A DNA stretch of 64,000 nucleotides. Source: a virus. A program made the translations under genes and the position numbers. The notes beneath the pieces are model-generated. The model was not told the origin of the DNA. It ran no database searches and saw nothing but the letters and a program-made list of their open reading frames with translations. Below are positions 59,266 through 64,000 of the stretch, piece after piece (position 1 is the first letter of the stretch; the number at the start of each line of letters is the position of its first letter). The stretch spans positions 1-64,000 of the IMG/VR virus record IMGVR_UViG_3300008111_002402; one strand, 5' to 3'.

Positions 59266-59679
59266 ATGGCAACGTTAACATTACGAACAGTTAAAGGATC
59301 AACATTAACACATCAAGAACTTGATGACAATCTCTCAAACTTGAATAGTTTCAAGGTTGAAGGTCGTGCAGGAACGTTAACAACAACAAGTACGTCATTA
59401 AATCAACTATTGGATTCTGTTGCAGCATCTTCTGTTAGAACATTGCGATACATTGTTCAAGTTGCCAACACAACTACGAGTGAGTTTCATGCCACATCTC
59501 TCATGATTATTCATGATGGAACCACTGTGTATTTAACTGAATATGGCACTGTATTGACAGGAAACTCTTTGGCAACATTTGATGCTGATATTAATAGTGG
59601 AAATCTTCGTATTTTAGTTACGCCTACAAATGCATCATCAACGGTGTTTCGTTTTTCTGCTATGACAATTCAGGCATAA
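59266..59679 (+). CDS. Small virion/fibre protein with TEYG domain
   Basis: A 137-residue protein starting ATLTLRTVKGSTLTHQELDDNLSNLN, a fibre-type N terminus. Residues about 45-137 form a beta domain (RYIVQVANTTTSEFHATSLMIIHDGTTVYLTEYGTVLTG, FDADINSGNLRILVTP) that recurs almost line for line at the end of the gene at 62630. Probably a capsid or tail surface module. Controlled by its own late promoter. Confidence 0.6.
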   Translation: MATLTLRTVKGSTLTHQELDDNLSNLNSFKVEGRAGTLTTTSTSLNQLLDSVAASSVRTLRYIVQVANTTTSEFHATSLMIIHDGTTVYLTEYGTVLTGNSLATFDADINSGNLRILVTPTNASSTVFRFSAMTIQA

Positions 59680-59689
59680 TTTCAAAAAC

Positions 59690-59697
59690 TATAAATA
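59690..59697 (+). promoter_or_regulatory. T4-type late promoter
   Basis: Perfect TATAAATA; predicted +1 at 59703, three bases before the ATG at 59706, so nearly leaderless. Confidence 0.65.
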
Positions 59698-59705
59698 TTC
59701 AACAT

Positions 59706-60038
59706 ATGGCAACTGCTCGTAATTTAGTTATTGACCAAGGTAGTACATATTCAATTTCCATTGAACTGTCTGACGCCTTGGGCAATCCTTTAGATTTAAC
59801 TGATTATACCATTCGTGCTCAAATGCGTAAAAGTTATGGGTCGAATACGTATACTCAATTCACAACTTCTGCAGGTGATGAACCTGAGAATGGGGTGATT
59901 ACATTATCATTAACATCAACTCAAACAGGAGCATTACGTTTTGGTCGATATGTCTATGATATTGAAATTGAAAATGATGATGTAATTACCAGAGTTCTTG
60001 AAGGGATAGTAACCGTAACACCCGAGGTCACACGATAA
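59706..60038 (+). CDS. Small beta-sandwich virion protein
   Basis: A 110-residue protein (ARNLVIDQGSTYSISIELSDALGNPLDLTDYTIRAQMRKSY, later GRYVYDIEIENDDVITRVLEGIVTVTPEVTR) with the pattern of BppU-like or Ig-like tail proteins found in many phages. Function unknown. It shares one base with the next gene. Confidence 0.6.
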   Translation: MATARNLVIDQGSTYSISIELSDALGNPLDLTDYTIRAQMRKSYGSNTYTQFTTSAGDEPENGVITLSLTSTQTGALRFGRYVYDIEIENDDVITRVLEGIVTVTPEVTR

Positions 60039-60250
60039 TGGCACTCAAAGTACAAGTATCAACACCTCAAAGAATTAATACAAATGTAAAAAAGGTTTCG
60101 TTACCTCTAGTTAATTTAGAAGAATTGAAGAACGTGAATAAAGATAATTTAGAAGATGGCGCCACTTTGATATGGAATGAAACGGAACAACGTTGGGATG
60201 CACAGCAAATTCAAGCATCAGCAACGAATATAGATGGCGGAACATATTAA
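60038..60250 (+). CDS. Small fibre-region protein ending IDGGTY
   Basis: A 70-residue protein whose central LEELKNVNKDNLEDGATLIWNETEQRWDAQ matches the 'collagen/fibre connector' pattern of phage structural proteins, ending ATNIDGGTY. The same IDGGTY ending closes the large fibre at 60272, suggesting a shared C-terminal signal. Function unknown. Confidence 0.55.
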   Translation: MALKVQVSTPQRINTNVKKVSLPLVNLEELKNVNKDNLEDGATLIWNETEQRWDAQQIQASATNIDGGTY

Positions 60251-60271
60251 AAAACCCACAGGAGATTTTCC

Positions 60272-62053
60272 ATGTCAACAGTAATTCAAATTAAGCGTTC
60301 TTCAGGATCAACAGCACCAGCAACATCTGCCTTAGCAGAAGGCGAATTAGCGTATAGTCAAGACCGCTCCAACAGCGGCGCCGGCGCTATTCTCTACATC
60401 GAATCTGTAGGTTCAGACGGTACTACCCAAGTTATTGATAAAGTAGGTGGTAAATACTACACCAACACAGTTGATGCCTTCTTAGTTCCTGCCACAGGAA
60501 CAGTGGGCGCAAAGGTGGAATTAAAGGATGCCGATGCTACACATTCTGTCACATTAAAGGCACCTAACACAGTTGCAGCCAACGTTACATACACATTACC
60601 TTCAACATTCAGTGCAGACCAATATTTAAAGACTGACGGTTCAGGTAATCTTTCATTTGCTGCCGTTCCATCAGGATCCTTCACAATTGCAGGTGACACA
60701 GGTACTGACAATTTCACAACAGGTGAAACATTAACATTCACCGGTGGCGAAGGTATTGATACATCAATTACCGATAACGTAGTAACAATTTCAGCAGAAG
60801 ATGCATCTGATACCAACAAGGGTATTGCATCATTCAACAGTACCAACTTCACAGTATCATCAGGTAACGTTGTTATCAACTCAGTACAAGCCACAAAGGT
60901 TGATATTGCAGGCGGCACATCATTAACATCATTGGCTGATTCAGATGAATTCTTGGTCTATGATGCCTCAGCAGAAGCAAATCGTCGCATCACAGCAGAA
61001 AACGTTGCAGATTACATCTATGCCGGATTGTCAGGTGATATCAGTGTAACTGAAGCAGGTGTAGTTTCTATTGCCGCTAACTCAGTAGCACTAGGTACAG
61101 ACACAACAGGTAACTATGTTGCTACTGTTGCGGGTACAGCAAATCAAATTTCCATCACTGGCTCAGGCTCAGAAACGGCTGCTGTTACAGTTGCATTAAC
61201 TGAAGATGTGGCATTGGTAGGTGATTTGACAGTTGGTGGTAACGACATCAAGATGAGTGGTGGCACAACAGCCATTACATTCTCAGGCTCAGGTGACGTT
61301 GCAGTAGCAGGTGATTTAACTGTTACAGGTAATGACATCAAGTCCTCATCAGCCACAGCACTTACTCTTTCAGGTGCTGATGTCGCAGTTGCAGGTGATT
61401 TGACAGTTACAGGTAACGATATCAAATCCTCATCAGCAACAGCACTCACATTGTCAGGCGCCAATGTTGAAGTTAAGGGTGATTTACAAGTTACAGGTAA
61501 CGATATCAAGTCATCAACAGGCGCAACTGCCTTGACACTTGATGGCGCCAACGTAACTGTGGCAGGTAACTTAACAGTTAACGGTTCATCAACAATTGTA
61601 AACTCAACAACTGTAACAATTGATGACGTACTCTTGAAGTTGGCTGATAACAACACAGGTAACTCAGTTGACTCAGGTGTCTATGCTGAATATGTTGAAT
61701 CATCAACAACGAAGTATGCTGGTTTCTTCCGCGATGCGTCTGATAACAACATCTTCAAGTTCTTCAAAGGATTAGAATCAGAACCATCAACAACTGTTAA
61801 CGTAAGTGGTACAGGTTACTCAGTTGGTACAATCTTAGCCAACTTGACAGGCGGTACTGTTTCAAGTCTAGCTTCAGCAATCGGTGTTGCAGATGGTGGT
61901 ACAGGTGCTTCAACATTGACAAGTAACGGTGTATTGTATGGTAATGGCACAGGCGCCATTCAAGCAACAGCAGCAGGCACAAACAATTACTTCTTGAAGT
62001 CAAACAATGGCACACCAAGTTGGTCAAATGTCATTGATGGTGGTACTTACTAA
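60272..62053 (+). CDS. Tail fibre protein with internal repeats
   Basis: A 593-residue fibre. N terminus STVIQIKRSSGSTAPATSALAEGELAYSQDRSN is a virion-attachment module common to marine phages. The shaft includes two 28-residue units (VAGDLTVTGNDIKSS...ALTLSGA) plus diverged copies, then NLTVNGSSTIVNSTTVTIDDVLLKLADNN, a well-known fibre motif, and ends VADGGTGASTLTSNGVLYGNGTGAI...VIDGGTY. It has a clear AGGAG ribosome site. Repeat-rich regions likely vary between relatives. Confidence 0.78.
   Translation: MSTVIQIKRSSGSTAPATSALAEGELAYSQDRSNSGAGAILYIESVGSDGTTQVIDKVGGKYYTNTVDAFLVPATGTVGAKVELKDADATHSVTLKAPNTVAANVTYTLPSTFSADQYLKTDGSGNLSFAAVPSGSFTIAGDTGTDNFTTGETLTFTGGEGIDTSITDNVVTISAEDASDTNKGIASFNSTNFTVSSGNVVINSVQATKVDIAGGTSLTSLADSDEFLVYDASAEANRRITAENVADYIYAGLSGDISVTEAGVVSIAANSVALGTDTTGNYVATVAGTANQISITGSGSETAAVTVALTEDVALVGDLTVGGNDIKMSGGTTAITFSGSGDVAVAGDLTVTGNDIKSSSATALTLSGADVAVAGDLTVTGNDIKSSSATALTLSGANVEVKGDLQVTGNDIKSSTGATALTLDGANVTVAGNLTVNGSSTIVNSTTVTIDDVLLKLADNNTGNSVDSGVYAEYVESSTTKYAGFFRDASDNNIFKFFKGLESEPSTTVNVSGTGYSVGTILANLTGGTVSSLASAIGVADGGTGASTLTSNGVLYGNGTGAIQATAAGTNNYFLKSNNGTPSWSNVIDGGTY
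61301..61552 (+). repeat. 84-bp tandem repeat in the tail fibre gene
   Basis: Two highly similar 84-base units (61301-61384, 61385-61468), each coding AVAGDLTVTGNDIKSSSATALTLSGA-type text, plus a diverged third from 61469. A partial relative lies just upstream from 61210. Confidence 0.8.
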
Positions 62054-62074
62054 TAATCTGAATAGAGACTCGTT

Positions 62075-62257
62075 ATGGACACACAAAAACTTTTAAACAA
62101 GTACATCGCCTCTTTGGGTGAACAAGTCAAACAGTTAACAATGGAAAAAACAATGTTATCTGCCCAACTTGCTCTCACCCAAGAGGAGTTGGAAGAAATG
62201 AAAAAGAAGTTAGATACTTCCCCGGCATCTGAAGAAAATAGTCAATGGCAACAATAA
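62075..62257 (+). CDS. Small coiled-coil protein
   Basis: A 60-residue helical protein (YIASLGEQVKQLTMEKTMLSAQLALTQEELEEMKKKLD) with clear heptads and a polar tail. It follows the fibre gene after 21 bases and overlaps the next gene by 13 bases. Small coiled-coil proteins of this kind accompany fibre genes in related phages. Function unknown. Confidence 0.55.
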   Translation: MDTQKLLNKYIASLGEQVKQLTMEKTMLSAQLALTQEELEEMKKKLDTSPASEENSQWQQ

Positions 62258-62598
62258 TTAAACTTAAAAGAAGCGAGTTAGCATTAGCTATACCAACCGT
62301 CAATGATTTGGCGGTTGGTGAACTTGCTATAAATTCAATTGATAAAATCTTTTATATTAGAAAATCAAATGATGAAATTGTACCTGTTGCCAATTACGTT
62401 GATATTGATCCAAGTGAAATTGACACCCGTTTAGATGCTGTTGAAACTGCTTTGTTAGGCTCAGTGTTCCCGTCAGGAGATTACGGGGATTTAGATGCTT
62501 TAACTGTAGATGCGTTTGGCGTCTTAGTGAGTAGATCCTATGATTGTTTAACGACACCGGCAGGATCTTTGTTAGAAACAGATTTAGAAAGTCTTTAA
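62245..62598 (+). CDS. Fibre-type structural protein
   Basis: A 117-residue protein starting ATIIKLKRSELALAIPTVNDLAVGELAINSIDKIFYIRKSNDE, an N-terminal module seen in phage fibre and collar proteins and related to the start of the fibre at 60272. The remainder (IDTRLDAVETALLGSVFPSG) is a short helix and a loop. Function beyond virion attachment unknown. Confidence 0.58.
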   Translation: MATIIKLKRSELALAIPTVNDLAVGELAINSIDKIFYIRKSNDEIVPVANYVDIDPSEIDTRLDAVETALLGSVFPSGDYGDLDALTVDAFGVLVSRSYDCLTTPAGSLLETDLESL

Positions 62599-62629
62599 TA
62601 TAAAATATAGAGATACAGGAGATTTATAG

Positions 62630-63349
62630 ATGCCAACACAGGTGCAGTTTCGTAGAGGAACAACAACACAAAATAATAATTTCACCGGCGCTGCGGGTGA
62701 AATTTCGGTAGACACAACTCTTAAAACTCTACGTGTTCATGATGGCACCACCCAAGGTGGGTTTTCTTTGGCAAAATCTGATTTGTCTAATACAACAGCC
62801 ATTACACCTACAAGTGTGTCTACATTAACAAACAAAACTGTTACGTTAGGTAATAACACAATAACAGGGACTATTGCAGAATTTAATACCGCGTTAACTG
62901 ACAGCGATTTTGCCACGTTAGCGGGCACAGAAACATTAACAAACAAGACGCTAACAAGTCCTACGCTAACAAGTCCTACACTGACAACACCTACGTTGGG
63001 TGTGGCATCAGCAACATCGGTTGCATTGGCTAACGGTATTCTTCGTTCAGCTACACTGACAACCTCCGCCACAACAGCAAATCAAGTAGCGGATAGTATT
63101 GCAATTGCAACGTATAGAAGTGTGAAATATCAAATTTCCATCACATCAGGTTCTGCATATCATATGACTGAAGTAAGTATCATCCACGATGGAACTGATG
63201 CATACATCACTGAATATGGTACTATTTTGACAGGGGTATCATTGGCGTCATTTGATGCAGATATCTCAGGGGGCAATCTTCGTCTGTTGACAACACCTGC
63301 AAATGCCTCAACGGTGTATAAGATTGTAGCAACAGCAATCAATGTCTAA
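62630..63349 (+). CDS. Fibre protein with Mtd-like N terminus
   Basis: A 239-residue protein starting PTQVQFRRGTTTQNNNFTGAAGEISVDTTLKTLRVHDGTTQGG, the start found in major tropism determinant and other fibre proteins. A Thr/Ser/Leu repeat shaft follows (LTNKTLTSPTLTSPTLTTPTLG). The last 90 residues repeat the domain of the gene at 59266 (HMTEVSIIHDGTDAYITEYGTILTG). AGGAG stands before the ATG, and its stop overlaps the next start (TAATG). Confidence 0.7.
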   Translation: MPTQVQFRRGTTTQNNNFTGAAGEISVDTTLKTLRVHDGTTQGGFSLAKSDLSNTTAITPTSVSTLTNKTVTLGNNTITGTIAEFNTALTDSDFATLAGTETLTNKTLTSPTLTSPTLTTPTLGVASATSVALANGILRSATLTTSATTANQVADSIAIATYRSVKYQISITSGSAYHMTEVSIIHDGTDAYITEYGTILTGVSLASFDADISGGNLRLLTTPANASTVYKIVATAINV

Positions 63350-64000
63350 TGGCTATCCAATCATCAGGTGCCGTTTCTCTAGGGAACATTAACCAAGAAT
63401 TGGGGCGAAGCCTTACTGCCAGTATAGGATTACGTTTGGCAGAAATAGGCTCATATGTAACAATAAATACCGGTTCAACATCTAGACCAAATGGTCAAGC
63501 ACCCCACACAATGTCAGAATGGCGGGGGTATAACCATACAGCCTCAGTGGGTCCCACTATAACCAATGCGGTAACATATGATAGTGGGGCAGGTAACAAC
63601 TATGTTTACTCACTATCTTTTTCCATACCGAGTTCAGGCCCCTATTATATACAGGTGCAAAATATTACAACAGGTAGTTATTCCGGATTATATGGATTCA
63701 GTGGTACAACAGGTACGGTAAACGCTAGTACAGAGGTAGCCTGCCAGAATGTATCTTTTCGTATGCGATTATACAATTATAACACAGGACAATATTTACC
63801 TTTTGGGCCCACATATACACTTTATGCCCCACCACCTCAATACGGGGAATATTTGTCAACTGCATATTGTAGTGGATATACTCTGTATGGAAATTTTGCT
63901 AATGGGAATTGTGGTTCATATGTAGATGTTGCTGAATATGATTCTCCCACATGTGGTTATACTGGAGGTGGTGGCGGTTCTTGTGGGGGAAACCACACCG
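63349..64000 (+). CDS. Fibre/adhesin, 5' part (runs off the window)
   Basis: The frame opens at the ATG overlapping the previous stop and stays open to the window end (at least 217 codons). The N terminus AIQSSGAVSLGNINQELG and MSEWRGYNHTAS matches the attachment module of the Thr-rich adhesin at 54283. The rest is Tyr, Gly and Ser rich, with cysteines near the visible end (STAYCSGYTLYGNF, NCGSYVDV, CGYTGG, SCGG). Probably a second member of the same adhesin type. Confidence 0.65.
   Translation, partial: MAIQSSGAVSLGNINQELGRSLTASIGLRLAEIGSYVTINTGSTSRPNGQAPHTMSEWRGYNHTASVGPTITNAVTYDSGAGNNYVYSLSFSIPSSGPYYIQVQNITTGSYSGLYGFSGTTGTVNASTEVACQNVSFRMRLYNYNTGQYLPFGPTYTLYAPPPQYGEYLSTAYCSGYTLYGNFANGNCGSYVDVAEYDSPTCGYTGGGGGSCGGNHT

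Overview
The window is a contiguous piece of an AT-rich, T4-like myovirus genome, most likely from a marine phage. The evidence is a large set of recognisable T4-type genes: late coactivator gp33, helicase loader gp59, single-strand binding protein gp32, head completion gp4, and baseplate or tail proteins gp26, gp54-like, gp48, gp53, gp27, gp5, gp25, gp6 and gp8-like. Perfect TATAAATA late promoters and accessory genes typical of ocean phages (PhoH, HesB/IscA-like carrier, DUF2061, DsbA) agree with this. The phage carries a circularly permuted, two-piece tmRNA gene. That arrangement is known from alphaproteobacteria, some betaproteobacteria and marine picocyanobacteria. The tag reads ...NDNN...ALAA, which looks alphaproteobacterial, and no photosynthesis gene is seen, so a marine alphaproteobacterial host is my best inference. 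It is not proven.

Layout. 1-7.1 kb: metabolic and accessory genes (Fe-S carrier, adenylosuccinate synthetase-like enzyme, kinase-nucleotidyltransferase fusion, QueC-like protein, sulfotransferase-like protein, UV endonuclease, amidase, DsbA, GMP reductase), packed with 1-4 base overlaps. 7.1-19.4 kb: a tightly coupled cassette of a class I methyltransferase, seven radical SAM proteins, an SGNH hydrolase-like protein and a NodU/TobZ-type carbamoyltransferase; this is the best candidate for an undescribed system. 19.4-28.5 kb: DNA ligase, FmdB-like zinc ribbon, PhoH, PD-(D/E)XK nuclease, permuted tmRNA, a second QueC-like protein, a subtilisin-like protease, a second sulfotransferase-like protein, a SleB-type hydrolase, then the T4 order gp33-gp59-gp32, closed by a bidirectional terminator. 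28.5-33.3 kb: a minus-strand virion block (tape-measure-like protein, gp26, tail-tube-fold protein, unknown, gp4). Here gp26 ends in a UUUUUUC slippery heptamer leading into a -1 frame of 60 codons, the classical layout of a tail-assembly chaperone frameshift. 33.3-53.1 kb: plus-strand baseplate genes ending in a 1,902-residue DUF4815-type protein. 53.1-64 kb: tail fibre and adhesin genes with a glycosyltransferase/FkbM cassette inserted next to a threonine-rich mucin-like fibre.

Expression signals. Four sigma70-type promoters (TTGACA, exactly 17 bases, then a TA-rich -10) precede uvsE, ligase, the nuclease and the SleB hydrolase. At least nine perfect TATAAATA boxes precede late genes and the tmRNA. 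At two of them (20977, 40047) the start codon coincides with the predicted +1, predicting leaderless late mRNAs. The divergent tail/baseplate boundary at 33.26-33.30 kb has two late boxes facing each other.

Limits. All assignments were made by eye from sequence motifs and remembered family features; no database search or structure prediction was run. T4 gene names are homology proposals.
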